Shown here: piece after piece, positions 13,043 through 32,137 of the stretch
Layout of the letters: each line of letters starts with the position of its first letter
Position numbering within the stretch: the stretch's first letter is position 1
Source: Leptospira kirschneri serovar Cynopteri str. 3522 CT
GTDB lineage: Bacteria > Spirochaetota > Leptospiria > Leptospirales > Leptospiraceae
Length of the DNA: 64,000 bases
Direction: 5' to 3'
Assembly: GCF_000243695.2 (NCBI RefSeq)
Contig: NZ_AHMN02000013.1
Coordinates: 62,001-126,000 of the forward strand
Made by a program: the position numbers and the translations under genes
Notes under the pieces: generated by a model
The model's database searches: none
Told to the model about the DNA's origin: nothing
The model's input: the letters and a program-made list of their open reading frames with translations, nothing else

Positions 13043-14401
13043 CTACCAATATCCGGTACCGGGAGTCATGCCGATTTTTTGTCGTATTTGATCGCGCACT
13101 ACATTCAATAAACTACCTGCCGTATGTGGTAACCAGTGGCGTCCTGTTTTTTCACTGATGAAAGAGCGAACCTTTACACTGTCGGTGAAATAACTGGTGA
13201 GGAAAGTAGGGTCAGCAAAATTGTCGCTAAAAGCATTGGCGATAATTTGTTGACCGTTAAGATTCACGCCGTTGCTGCCATACTGTGCAATGAGTAGTTG
13301 GCGACCGGCATCCGTGATCGGTTCAAGCAATAGATTGGTGAAATCAATCGTCGCCTTACCGGATTTCTCGTAGTATTCCTCGAATGTATTATTCATCCAG
13401 GCGGCATCAAATGTACCGTCACCGCGCTTCACAATGTTTTGAACCAGATTCTTTGCCATACGATAGACATTGTTCGCACCTTGCCCTGCGATGGGATCAA
13501 GTGTTGTGAGGGTATCTCCTACACCAGTTACGATACGTCCCGATGGAAGTTTTCCAACAGGGTTACGCACGATGGGAGTCAATGCGCCAATCAGCCAGCC
13601 ATTTTCATCCGCCAATTCGGCGTTCTTAAACCAATCATAATCCCAGGGAAACAGTTCCTTGATCACATTTTTGGCAATACCAAGAACTTCATCGCCTGAT
13701 TTTGCATTGGCGAATTTATCCATCTTACCATCTGCCTTCGCCTCGAAGAGCAGGTTCCACGTCATGCCGACCGACTTATGATAGTAAGGAATCCAGAAGG
13801 CTTCTCCATGATCCCCAATAAAATTGAATTTAACCGGGTTATACGGAATTTTCTCAAAATTCCCAGTATTTTTAACAACTACCATCGCTAACTTGCGTTG
13901 AGGTCTCATATAAACACTACGGGCTTCGTTCCGCTCAAACAGATTGGCGATTTCGGCCTTACCTGCTGCGACAATCGTCAAATCATTTTCAGCACTGATT
14001 GCATCTAAACGAGGAATATCGATATTTTCGATGCGGAGTTTGCCACCACGTTCTACTAAATCATTCATCCAGTGATACGATTGCAAACGTACATCGATCG
14101 CCGCGCCATTCTCCGAAAGGCGTCCTGCCAAAATGATAAATGGAATCCTAGGTTGCATCGAGAAAATAAGATACACTCCCTCGATAGGTGGGAAGTTCTT
14201 ATCCCAATGATTCAATCCTAATTCCCTTTCATAGGCAAGAGATGATTCAAAACGTGCGGCGATTCCGGTTGGACGACTTTTGTTCAGCCAATCTTCCGGA
14301 CTCCGATCTGAATAGAGGGTTACATCATACCCATGTTTCAGTAGGTCATGGGCGGTCATCAATCCTGCTATTCCTGAACCAATAATGGCTATCTTACGCA
14401 T
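13043..14401 (-). CDS. Styrene-monooxygenase (StyA)-like FAD oxygenase, probably acquired
   Basis: A 452-residue flavoprotein. The N-terminal Rossmann motif GSGIAGLMTAHDLLKHGYDV (residues 8-27) binds FAD. The later GVGDTLTTLDPIAGQGANN block near residue 305 matches the FAD-contacting GD-type motif of flavin monooxygenases. The segment GIAARFESSLAYERELG, and the general length and order, resemble StyA, the oxygenase of two-component styrene monooxygenases. Those enzymes need a flavin reductase (StyB), and none is encoded here. Base composition is visibly richer in G+C than neighbouring genes, and the gene is isolated between long spacers, so horizontal acquisition is likely. The substrate is unknown. 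Confidence 0.75.
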   Translation of the reverse strand: MRKIAIIGSGIAGLMTAHDLLKHGYDVTLYSDRSPEDWLNKSRPTGIAARFESSLAYERELGLNHWDKNFPPIEGVYLIFSMQPRIPFIILAGRLSENGAAIDVRLQSYHWMNDLVERGGKLRIENIDIPRLDAISAENDLTIVAAGKAEIANLFERNEARSVYMRPQRKLAMVVVKNTGNFEKIPYNPVKFNFIGDHGEAFWIPYYHKSVGMTWNLLFEAKADGKMDKFANAKSGDEVLGIAKNVIKELFPWDYDWFKNAELADENGWLIGALTPIVRNPVGKLPSGRIVTGVGDTLTTLDPIAGQGANNVYRMAKNLVQNIVKRGDGTFDAAWMNNTFEEYYEKSGKATIDFTNLLLEPITDAGRQLLIAQYGSNGVNLNGQQIIANAFSDNFADPTFLTSYFTDSVKVRSFISEKTGRHWLPHTAGSLLNVVRDQIRQKIGMTPGTGYW

Positions 14402-14485
14402 AAAATCCCCTCAATGAAATAAAAAACGCACTGACATTGTATTAGCGGTACGTCCTGATTTGATCAATCTAACTGAACTTGTGTC

Positions 14486-14512
14486 CGGTGTTAGCCGGTT
14501 TTCACAACACCG
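14486..14512 (+). terminator. Possible rho-independent terminator reading rightward
   Basis: CGGTGTT (14486-14492) pairs with AACACCG (14506-14512) around a 13-base loop, followed by CTTTTTAA. The position is just upstream of the minus-strand flavoprotein gene, and no plus-strand gene ends here. It may be a remnant of the donor DNA that brought the flavoprotein gene. Confidence 0.4.
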
Positions 14513-14817
14513 CTTTTTAATGATGATCAGGTTCGTTCCTCCGATTTTTTAACTTTGAATCGGACAATACTGGGGACTTCACTCAAAATTATATATAGAT
14601 TTGAAATTTCAGTAAAGATTGTGTGTCGAATAACGTAAAGAAAAAATCTGTGTTAGACTATTTTACATTTGTTCTATTTTAGTGTTAGTTGATAGATATG
14701 TTTTCGAAGAAGATCAAAAGTAAGTTAACGTAAGTTCTACATAAAAAATGAGAAAGAATTTTCTAAAAGTATGAGTTCCTACAATTTTAGAATTTGTTTT
14801 TAGAATAGCGATTTGTG

Positions 14818-15013
14818 GTCATAACCAACCCCACAAGTATTTGGATCTCAATATTAAATCTGTGGGAATTACGACAAATCTTCTGTAAAACTGAGTTCTT
14901 TAACGTGACCTGCAGAGCGACCCTTAGGGAGCCATAACCTTACCCACAAGTATTTAGATCTCAATATTAAATCTGTGGGAATTACGACAAATCCTCTGTA
15001 AAACTGAGTTCCC
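14818..15013 (+). repeat. Imperfect direct duplication, unit about 82 bp, offset 113 bp
   Basis: The sequence from about 14818 to 14900 recurs at 14931-15013 with only a few changes. Both units run from CATAACC.. CCCACAAGTATTT through TGTGGGAATTACGACAAATC to GTAAAACTGAGTTC. Each unit contains one copy of the 16-bp palindromic motif, at 14861-14876 and 14974-14989. Confidence 0.75.
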
Positions 15014-15178
15014 GCCCTTATTTTTGGGTGGGGGCGGAGGTGGAGAAATTCGGAAGACTTTTCTCTATCAGAAAAACATGCTTTTTGCAAGTAAAAAGAC
15101 TCATTCTTGTCGGAACACTTGAAAAATGTGCGTTTTTGAGCCTTCTTATTCTAAAATCCTATTCAACTTGTGGGTTGG

Positions 15179-15433
15179 TTATGGTGGTAGTTCCCACATT
15201 TTAAGAATCGATCTGTAAAGTTCAGATGCGACTTTTTGTTTTGCGAATGGATCTGAAAAATCTCTTACTGAGTTAAAGATACGAGCAGTTGTCTCGTTAG
15301 AGGTAACTTGAAGGTTTTTAGTCGGAGCGGCTAAGCCTGACTCGCTTTTTCTTTTATAAAATTTTGATTTTGTTCCCATTGGTAGGCTATTCAAATCAAA
15401 CTCGGAATATTCCCTAAGTTTGAAAAACTTCAA
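15179..15433 (-). CDS. Doubtful small hypothetical protein
   Basis: An 84-residue frame that begins with TTG at 15433 and lacks a clear ribosome binding site. A shorter version from an internal ATG is possible. It is basic, with no signal or motif. Its last codons (..MWELPP) are encoded by a copy of the 16-bp spacer motif at 15183-15198. That copy suggests either a gene end formed by repeat insertion or a chance frame. Confidence 0.35.
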   Translation of the reverse strand: MKFFKLREYSEFDLNSLPMGTKSKFYKRKSESGLAAPTKNLQVTSNETTARIFNSVRDFSDPFAKQKVASELYRSILKMWELPP

Positions 15434-17407
<1,974 letters not shown>

Positions 17408-17408
<1 letters not shown>

Positions 17409-18658
17409 TGGATTTATTGCGTTTTATCACTGCAGGAAGTGTGGACGATGGTAAATCCACTTTGATCGGAAGACTTCTTTATGATAGCAAATCGATCTTT
17501 GAAGATCAGCTCGAAGCGATTGAAAAAAACGCCCGTGGAAACAACGGCCAGATCAATTTGGCTCTTTTAACGGATGGTCTCAAAGCCGAAAGAGAACAGG
17601 GAATTACGATCGACGTCGCTTATAAATATTTCTCCACTCCTAAAAGAAAGTTCATCATCGCGGATGCACCTGGACACGTTCAATACACACGGAATATGGT
17701 GACTGGAGCGTCTAACTCTAATTTGGCGATTATTTTGATAGACGCTCGAAAAGGTGTAATCGAACAAACCTATCGTCATTCTTACATTACATCTATGTTA
17801 AGAATTCCTCATCTTGTGGTTTGTGTCAATAAAATGGACCTTGTGGAATTTTCACAGACGCGTTACGAAGAGATTAAAGCGGATTATCTAAATTTCGCAT
17901 CTCGTTTAGATATTAAGGATATTGAATTTATTCCGATCAGTGCTCTCAACGGAGACAACGTAGTCGACAAGTCTGAAAATCTTTCCTGGTATGATGGGCG
18001 TACTCTTCTCAATCATCTTGAAGAAGTTTATATCGAAAGCGACGAGAATATAGAAGACGCACGTTTTCCCGTTCAATATGTAATTCGTCCTCTTTCCGAT
18101 GAACATCACGATTATAGAGGTTACGCAGGTCAGGTTCGAAGTGGTATTTTTAGAAAGGGTGATTCTATCACGGTTCTTCCAAGTGGTTTTACGAGCACAA
18201 TCGAATCTATCGATACGTATGACGGAGAAGTAAAAGAAGCGTTTCCTCCTATGTCTGTTACAATCCGTTTAAAAGATGAGATTGATATTTCTCGCGGTGA
18301 TATGATCGTTTTATCGGAAGGTCTTCCAATTGTTTCCCAAGATCTAGAAGCAAATATTTGTTGGATGGACTCTAAAGCTCTTTTATCCGGAAATAAATAT
18401 ATTCTGCGTCAAACGACTAACGCTGTAAAGGCGATCGTAAAAGAAATAGAATTTAAAATTGCTCCGGATACTCACGAAAAATTAGACGCTTCCAAAGGAC
18501 TTACATTAAACGAAATCGGAAAAATCAAAATCCGCACTGCAAAACCTGTGAGTTTCGACGAATATAGAATCAATCGTTCTACGGGAAGTTTTATCTTGGT
18601 GGACGAAGGGACTAATTCTACCGTGGGTGCTGGAATGATTACCGGGGTTGGAACCTAA
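17408..18658 (+). CDS. cysN: Sulfate adenylyltransferase subunit 1 (GTPase)
   Basis: 416 residues, an EF-Tu-like GTPase. G1 is GSVDDGKST at residues 10-18, switch I has EREQGITIDVAY, G3 DAPGH is near residue 90, and G4 NKMD near 146. Beta-barrel domains 2 and 3 follow. It drives APS synthesis by CysD through GTP hydrolysis. The length matches stand-alone CysN; there is no fused APS kinase domain (CysC). The gap to the next gene is three bases. Confidence 0.96.
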
Positions 18659-18661
18659 TTT

Positions 18662-19501
18662 ATGTTAAACGCCGATACGAACAAAAATTTTTGTCTGGGT
18701 AAGGTTTATCTTGTCGGTGCAGGACCAGGAAATCCGGAAGATCTGACCTTGCGTGCGTATCGGATTTTGACCAAGGCCGAAGTCATTTTATATGACGCGC
18801 TTTTGGATCCTTCTTTTCTCGAAATTTTTCCAAAGTCCGCAATCGTTCACTACGTAGGAAAAAGATCCGGAGCACATTCCGCGACTCAACAAGAGATCAA
18901 CGAACTTCTTCTTTCCTATGCACTTCAAGGGAAAAATGTGGTTCGTCTGAAAGGCGGAGATCCTTTCGTCTTTGGAAGAGGCGGTGAAGAATTAATTACA
19001 TTAGTTAATCATAATATAAAATATGAAATCGTTCCAGGCGTAAGTTCTTTAAACGCAGGCTCTTCTTTTGCGGGTTTTCCTTTGACTCATAGAGGTTTGT
19101 CCCGCCAGGTTTTGATCATGGACGGTCATACCGTTTTAAACGAAAATACCGATTGGGAATGGTTTGCGAAGTTTCAAGGAACCATTGCGCTTTTTATGGG
19201 AACTTCTTCCCTTCCGAAAATTGCGGACCTACTTTTAAAACACGGTAGTTCGGCCGATTTACCCGTCGCACTTGTCGAAAACGCTTCTTTAGAAAATTGT
19301 AATATTCAAGTTTGTTCTTTAAAAGAAGCCGCAAATTCTTATTTAGAAAAAAAGACCAAGGGGCCCGGAATTATCTACATCGGAAAAGTGGTTCGATTTT
19401 TGGAAAATGAAAAACCGACTTTGACCTTTTCTCAGTTTTCGAAAGAATCTTTTTTAGGGCAAATTTCTTCCGAAATCCAAGGGGGAAAGAATGAGCCGTA
19501 A
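18662..19501 (+). CDS. cobA: Uroporphyrinogen-III C-methyltransferase (SUMT)
   Basis: 279 residues. The N-terminal block VYLVGAGPGNPEDLTLRA and the later VRLKGGDPFVFGRGGEE are the diagnostic SAM-binding and substrate motifs of SUMT. It methylates uroporphyrinogen III twice to give precorrin-2. In this operon the product feeds siroheme for the downstream sulfite reductase. The same intermediate could in principle also feed cobalamin. The gene end overlaps the next start by 11 bases. Confidence 0.94.
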   Translation: MLNADTNKNFCLGKVYLVGAGPGNPEDLTLRAYRILTKAEVILYDALLDPSFLEIFPKSAIVHYVGKRSGAHSATQQEINELLLSYALQGKNVVRLKGGDPFVFGRGGEELITLVNHNIKYEIVPGVSSLNAGSSFAGFPLTHRGLSRQVLIMDGHTVLNENTDWEWFAKFQGTIALFMGTSSLPKIADLLLKHGSSADLPVALVENASLENCNIQVCSLKEAANSYLEKKTKGPGIIYIGKVVRFLENEKPTLTFSQFSKESFLGQISSEIQGGKNEP

Positions 19502-20099
19502 ATATCCAGCTTTTCTTAATTTAGAAAATAAGAATATTCTGTTAATTGGTGGAGGAAAAGTCGCCTTAGAAAAACTTCCTCATTTGATCGATTCCGGTGC
19601 GAAAATTACTCTGATCGCTTTGGAAACTTGTAGGGAAGTTGCGCAAATTTTAGAAAAACATCCGGAAATTAAGGTAGAATATAGATCTGTAGAATTTGCG
19701 GATCTTCAGGGGAGAGCCCTCGTTTTTTCCGCGACCAACGATACGGATTTAAATCGGAGACTGAGCGATTATGCTCATTCTTGGAAAATTTGGATTAACT
19801 GTTCCGACGATCCCACTAACTGCGATTTTTATTCCGCTGCGGTTTTGGATAGAGGTCCGATTCGTGTCGCAATTTCTACGGAAGGAAATTTTGCGGGAAT
19901 CTCCGGGGTTGTAAAAACTACTTTGGAGGAATTGATCCCGGATGAACACGAAGAAGAATTTAAAGAACTTATGCTATTAAGAAAAGAATTAAAATCGATT
20001 TTACCAAATCCGGAACGTAGAAGAAAAGTTCTTAAAGAATTATTACAAACTCTCAAGGATGATTATTTTAAAATTCCAGCCGATTCAAAAAGAATATAA
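19491..20099 (+). CDS. Precorrin-2 dehydrogenase / sirohydrochlorin ferrochelatase
   Basis: 202 residues equivalent to the N-terminal half of CysG (or yeast Met8p). The NAD-binding motif LLIGGGKVALEKL is at about residues 17-29, with SATNDTDLN and WINCSDD blocks downstream. It oxidises precorrin-2 and should insert iron to make siroheme. A strong GGGGGAAAG ribosome binding site lies inside the end of the upstream methyltransferase gene. That gene plus this one together replace the fused CysG of enterobacteria. Confidence 0.9.
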   Translation: MSRKYPAFLNLENKNILLIGGGKVALEKLPHLIDSGAKITLIALETCREVAQILEKHPEIKVEYRSVEFADLQGRALVFSATNDTDLNRRLSDYAHSWKIWINCSDDPTNCDFYSAAVLDRGPIRVAISTEGNFAGISGVVKTTLEELIPDEHEEEFKELMLLRKELKSILPNPERRRKVLKELLQTLKDDYFKIPADSKRI

Positions 20100-20135
20100 T
20101 GAAATTATAAACTCGAAAAAGGAAAAATCCAAATC

Positions 20136-21821
<1,686 letters not shown>

Positions 21822-21832
21822 AAATTATAATA

Positions 21833-22901
<1,069 letters not shown>

Positions 22902-22909
<8 letters not shown>

Positions 22910-23822
22910 GATCTCTAAAAATTGGTTTTTGTCTTTGATTGAATCTTCTGACTTCAAAGTGTAAATGATTTCCTGTTGCTCTTCCGGTTTGTCCGACTTC
23001 TCCGATCTTTTGACCTTTACGTACTTTTTCGCCCGGACGAACAGATATAGAACTTAGATGTCCGTATAAAGTTTCGTATCCTAGTTTATGACCTAGTATG
23101 ATCAAATTTCCATAACCTCCTTTTTTATCGGAGAAAGAAACTTCTCCGTCAGCGGAAGCATAAACCGGAGTTCCTTCTTCTGCCGCCATGTCCAATCCAC
23201 CGTGAAAGGTTTCTTTTCTAGTAAATGGATCTTTCCTTTTTCCGAAACGAGAAGAGATAATTCCTTCGTCTCCTAATGGGCGATAAAATGCCACTCCGTA
23301 AAAAAAAGATCTTTCTTCTTTGGGAAGTCCTTTTCCTGGGATAAACCAAAGTTTTTTATCTTCATCAAAAGAAATGAACTTCTCCGCAAGTTTGTATTTT
23401 TTGGAAAGTTTTTTCCGAACTAAAAGAGAGTTTTCTGTTTCATTCGAATCATAAATGCCGCGCATATTAGGAATCAAAAGTTCCATTCCGGTATAAATAT
23501 CATAAGGTGAAGCGAGGCTATTTACCGATGAAATCGTATCTATATCCATTCCGGTTCTAGCCATGATTTTAAAGAAGTTGTCTTCTTTTTTTACGACGTA
23601 TCTATAAAATTCGAGAGAAGTTAATTCTGATCTTTCTAAATTGGAAATAGAAATTTTCAGATTATTTTTAATGTCTTCCCTAAGTCGTTTTACGGATTGA
23701 TTGTTATAGTCTAAGTTTTTCAAAAGTTCCGATTTTTGACTGGAATCGATTCGATTGTTAAAAAAAAGAACCGTGAAAAGAAATAGTACGATTTCAATTG
23801 GATACCTGAGAGAAGGTTTCAT
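22902..23822 (-). CDS. LysM and M23 domain murein endopeptidase
   Basis: About 306 residues. An N-terminal signal or anchor helix comes first. A LysM-like segment follows (VVKKEDNFFKIMARTGMDID.. MELLIPN). The C-terminal peptidase M23 domain has HGGLD, LYGHL and HLHFE carrying the zinc-binding and catalytic residues. Such proteins cut peptide cross-links in peptidoglycan or activate amidases. I use the ATG at 23822 (MKPSLRYP). A longer frame back to 24032 would overlap the divergent CPBP gene and adds sequence with no domain character. Confidence 0.88.
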
Positions 23823-23846
23823 GGTCTTATACGTGTAGAATCGGCT

Positions 23847-23877
<31 letters not shown>

Positions 23878-23884
23878 GACAGAA

Positions 23885-24792
<908 letters not shown>

Positions 24793-24796
<4 letters not shown>

Positions 24797-25569
24797 ATCG
24801 GTATCATCGATTCCTTTTGATAACGGTCCCGTTTTTACTAACGTATCATTCTGTTTTTGCGTCCGAAGTAATTGAACTCGAGGGAAATATAGAAGAGAAT
24901 AATATGAAAATTTTGGCCGCGTTAAACAAATTCGCGGAAGGTTCCGTAAAATTCAGCAAGAAGACAAAAGGATTCAAATATCATTATACAAATCTTTGGT
25001 ATTCCAGATATTCCTTTGATATTTATTTGGGAGAGTTTGCAAAACGGGATAACGTAAGTATCATAAGAATAGAAGCTCCGAAATACGGAATGGAGAAATC
25101 GTTTCGAAATTATTTTAAAGAAGAATTACAAAAAAAAGACGCCATGGGAGTTGGTTCCGCGACAACTACGACATCCGAAGATAAAATCGAAAAATTAGAA
25201 AAAAAATCTCATATCATATCTCAGGGATTGAATTTAATTTCTCCTGCATTGTCCGTAATTTATAATTCCCACAAGTCTCCCATTTATACTTCGAGCGATA
25301 CGTTGATGAGGGCTTCTTTTTATCTTCTTAGCGATTTGTTGATCGGAGGACTTGCTTATTATTTTGCGATGAATAATAATGATAAAAAAAGTATGATGGA
25401 CAATCTTTTAAACAAGGAAGGTCCTAGCGGAAACGTTTTCGAAACTAAGTACGGAGGGGTTGTGATCGCAGCTCTTGTAATTCCGAGGTTGTATCGTATG
25501 ACGGGCGCCATAGAAGATACTACCACTCACAATCGTTTATTAGAATTATCTTATACTTTTAAATATTAA
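24793..25569 (+). CDS. Exported protein of unknown function
   Basis: 258 residues starting with GTG in a GTGA overlap with the CPBP gene. A signal peptide (residues 1-23, ending ..VFAS) is evident. The mature part is basic. A hydrophobic stretch at about residues 175-192 suggests membrane association, followed by a small soluble tail. No family is recognised. Coupling to the CPBP protease suggests that it may be a partner or substrate of it. Confidence 0.75.
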
Positions 25570-26022
25570 AAAGTTTATAAAAGTAAATACAGCTTAAAAA
25601 AAAGAAACTTCTATAAATCCAAGAAGAATCCGTTATCCAATCAAATTTTTGTATAAACCTCAGTTTACGATTATCACAAAAATGTGGGAACTCATACACA
25701 AACTATAATACTAAAAACTTGTAAATTCATACAATGTGATGGTTTTTGTGGGAACTACTACAATTTTTAATTGTGAAAGAACGGTTCAAAAAGTCAATAA
25801 GTCTACTAAGCGACGTAATCTGTATGGATTTATACGTAGCACTCTAGAAATAAGATTTTTCCAAGTCTCCTAATTGAGAAAGAGTGTTTTCTACTAAAAA
25901 TTTTTATGATGTCTTAAAACGGCGTTTTGAAATACAGTTAAATTTTAGAAAATACTTTAGAAATTTAGAATGTTCTTTTTTTATATTGGAACCGTTTTTT
26001 TGATTTTATAGGACGCCTACCG
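25570..26022. other. 453-bp spacer upstream of the CLC gene
   Basis: No gene seen. The spacer carries two same-strand copies of the 16-bp palindromic motif (25683-25762) and otherwise AT-rich sequence. The CLC gene promoter should lie in the right half; no strong promoter consensus was identified. Confidence 0.6.
25683..25762 (+). repeat. Pair of 16-bp palindromic motifs
   Basis: TGTGGGAACTCATACA at 25683-25698 and TGTGGGAACTACTACA at 25747-25762, on the same strand with starts 64 bases apart. These are two of the best matches to the family consensus in the window. Confidence 0.75.
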
Positions 26023-27870
26023 ATGAACAAAATAAAACGACCCATTTTTCAAATCAGTGGAAGAAGATCCTTATACTTTTACTGTATCATTACAGGGATT
26101 GTTTCTGGATTGGGGGCGTTTCTTTTTTCCAGAATTCTAGCCGTATGCGAATATTTATTTTTAGATAGGGCGGCCGGTCTTTCTCTTCCACACGCTTCAG
26201 GAGAATTTTTAATCGATTCAAACGATGTTTCTTATTGGGAAATTCCTTTTTCGGATGATTATAGACCTTGGCTTTTATTTTTTCTTCCGATCATAGGAGG
26301 CCTACTTACAGGTTGGATCGTAAATCGTTTTTCACCCGAGTCCGGGGGAACCGGTTCGGATGCAATGATTGATTCTTTTCATAATTTAGAAGGAAGAATG
26401 AATCCAGTTGTTTCATTGATCAAATCGATTGCTACCGTCTTCACTCTTGCAAGTGGGGGGAGTGGAGGGAAGGAAGGTCCGATTTCTCAGATTGGAGCAG
26501 GTTTTGGGTCTTTGCTTGCAACTCTCTTAAAAGCGGGAGCAAGAGCGAGACGAACTCTTTTACTTGCCGGAACCGCGGGAGGTTTAGGTGCAATATTTCA
26601 TGCTCCATTGGGTGGAGCTTTGACTTCGGTGGAAATGATTTATAGGGAAGATATAGAAAGTGATTCTTTGATTCCTTGTATCATCTCTTCGGTTTCGGCT
26701 TACTTAGTATATTCTGCCTTGAACGGTTTTAATACTGTATATCGGGTTACGAACACTGAGTTTTCAAGATATACGGATCTAATTTTTTATTTAGGTTTAG
26801 GGGTTCTCTGTTTTTTGTGCGGAGACGTTTTTATCCGAATTTTTAGGAAGGTCCAGTATTTCTCTGCACGTTTGAAAATTTCTCCTATCATCAAACCCGC
26901 ATTAGGTGGTATTTTTGTAGGAACGGTCGGACTTTTTTTGCCAGAGACAATCGGAAGCGGAGCGGGAGTACTTCAAGTCGTTTTAGATGGAAAAGATCCG
27001 GTCGGAAATCAGGGAATTCTTTCTTCTATGTTTGAAAGTAAGGGTCTTTGGTTGGTCGCGTTATTTTTTATTTTGGCTGGAATGAAAATTCTCACCACGT
27101 CGTTTACGATCGGCACCGGAGGTTCCGCTGGAATGTTTGGACCTTCTTTGTTCATAGGTGGGATGTTAGGCGGAGGTGTGGGGACTCTTGCCAAAATATA
27201 CGTTTATCCGGATCTTTCGGTTACTTCGTTTATTTTAGTCGGTATGGGAGCTTTTTATGCGGGTGTGGCAAGTGCTCCGATTGCGGGAATGATTATGATA
27301 TGCGAAATGATTGGAAGTTATGTGTTGCTTCCTCCTTTGATGGTGGTTTCGATTTTAACGTTCGTATTGAGTCATAAATTAAGTCTATATCGGGCGCAAA
27401 AAGAAAATAGATTTCAATCTCCCGCACATTTTTGGGATATGAATCGGGACTTTTTAGAAGAAATTCAGGTTAAAACTTGGAAGAGTAGATTGCGTACGAT
27501 TGCGGTGACCCACGATCATATTTTACTTTCTAAAATAGAAGAAGAGGCGTTGAAGATTCAAGCGAGCGATTATGTGGTTATAGATCGAAATGACCGATAT
27601 TTGGGAATTTTATCTCTTAGAAAAGTAAGACACACTTTAGAATCGAGAGACGTTATCTCTAACTTGATTACGGTAGGAGACGTTACGGATATATCTGTAC
27701 CTTTTGGAAAACCAGAAGATACGTTAACCTCTATTTTAAAAATTTTAATCGATCGAGATATGGATAAAATTGCGATCGTGGAAAGGGATCGGTTTATCGG
27801 GTATTTTCGTTTTGCAGACCTCATGAAAATATATTTTGAAAATATATTTCCGAAAAGTATAAAATCCTAA
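26023..27870 (+). CDS. CLC-family chloride channel or antiporter with CBS domains
   Basis: 615 residues. Ten or more membrane helices carry the CLC selectivity motifs: GSGGKEGP near residues 146-153 (the GKxGP site with the gating glutamate), GSGAG in mid-protein, and GTGGSAGMFGPSLF downstream. The C-terminal cytoplasmic part (about residues 450-610) looks like a CBS pair. The gating glutamate makes a proton-coupled exchanger at least as likely as a channel. It stands alone, preceded and followed by long spacers with repeats. Confidence 0.93.
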   Translation: MNKIKRPIFQISGRRSLYFYCIITGIVSGLGAFLFSRILAVCEYLFLDRAAGLSLPHASGEFLIDSNDVSYWEIPFSDDYRPWLLFFLPIIGGLLTGWIVNRFSPESGGTGSDAMIDSFHNLEGRMNPVVSLIKSIATVFTLASGGSGGKEGPISQIGAGFGSLLATLLKAGARARRTLLLAGTAGGLGAIFHAPLGGALTSVEMIYREDIESDSLIPCIISSVSAYLVYSALNGFNTVYRVTNTEFSRYTDLIFYLGLGVLCFLCGDVFIRIFRKVQYFSARLKISPIIKPALGGIFVGTVGLFLPETIGSGAGVLQVVLDGKDPVGNQGILSSMFESKGLWLVALFFILAGMKILTTSFTIGTGGSAGMFGPSLFIGGMLGGGVGTLAKIYVYPDLSVTSFILVGMGAFYAGVASAPIAGMIMICEMIGSYVLLPPLMVVSILTFVLSHKLSLYRAQKENRFQSPAHFWDMNRDFLEEIQVKTWKSRLRTIAVTHDHILLSKIEEEALKIQASDYVVIDRNDRYLGILSLRKVRHTLESRDVISNLITVGDVTDISVPFGKPEDTLTSILKILIDRDMDKIAIVERDRFIGYFRFADLMKIYFENIFPKSIKS

Positions 27871-27987
27871 AATTCTTTTTCGAAAGATATAACCTTAGTC
27901 TTTAAGTTTGTAGGAACAATTTTCTTTTACGAAAGACCGGAGCGAACTCGAAATCTGTAGAAGTTCTCGGCGATAACTTTTAATAAT

Positions 27988-28090
27988 CAGAGTTTTTGAA
28001 AAATTTTTTAGTTTAAATTAACAAAACTGCTTCAATCGACCGTTTCTATGAAACAGAAGCAGATAGAGAATTAATTTTTCAACAACTCTA
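27988..28090 (+). repeat. MITE-like element, copy 2
   Basis: A 103-bp element. The left end, CAGAGTTTTTGAAAAAT, is a slightly degenerate inverted repeat of the right end ATTTTTCAACAACTCTA. The interior TTAACAAAACTGCTTCAATC.. CCGTTTCTATGAAAC.. AGAGAATTAATT matches the other copies. Confidence 0.85.
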
Positions 28091-28176
28091 TTGAAAAAAC
28101 GCTCAAAAGCAGGTAAACTTTGTTTGCTCGTTGTTGTGAAAATAAAAAATAAAAACTTGTCCCAAAAACCGTCCAA

Positions 28177-28264
28177 TGTGGGAACTCATACGAAAATTTA
28201 ACGATCTTAGAATTGCTTGAAATTTCGCAAATTACCAAATGTGACGGTTTTTTAGGAACGCTAC
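28177..28264 (+). repeat. Pair of 16-bp palindromic motifs
   Basis: TGTGGGAACTCATACG at 28177-28192 and the weaker TTTTAGGAACGCTACA at 28249-28264, on the same strand. The pair sits about 90-170 bases upstream of the first DUF4139 gene. Confidence 0.6.
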
Positions 28265-28353
28265 ATTTTATTAAAAATTTCTAAAGAATGATCGTTTAAA
28301 TTCTTTGAAGTTTTAGGACAAACTCTAAATCGTTTTCAGGAGATGAAAACAGT

Positions 28354-30429
<2,076 letters not shown>

Positions 30430-30430
30430 T

Positions 30431-32134
<1,704 letters not shown>

Positions 32135-32137
32135 CGA

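Larger units (their letters stand above)
14402..15178. other. Gene-poor spacer with hairpin and tandem duplication
   Basis: No supported gene. The first 160 bases keep the higher G+C of the flavoprotein gene and contain the hairpin at 14486-14512. The rest is AT-rich and carries a 16-bp motif copy at 14769-14784 (minus strand) and an 82-base direct duplication at 14818-15013. A minus-strand frame through the duplication (14869-15090) looks spurious because it is built from the repeat. Confidence 0.6.
27871..28353. other. 483-bp spacer with MITE-like element and motif pair
   Basis: No gene. It contains a partial TGTAGGAAC motif at 27909, a MITE-like element (27988-28090) and a motif pair (28177-28264). 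A good AGGAGA ribosome binding site for the next gene is near its right end. Confidence 0.65.

Noticed and set aside
14869..15090. 73-codon minus-strand frame
   Set aside because: It is built largely from the direct duplication at 14818-15013 and has no recognisable domain.
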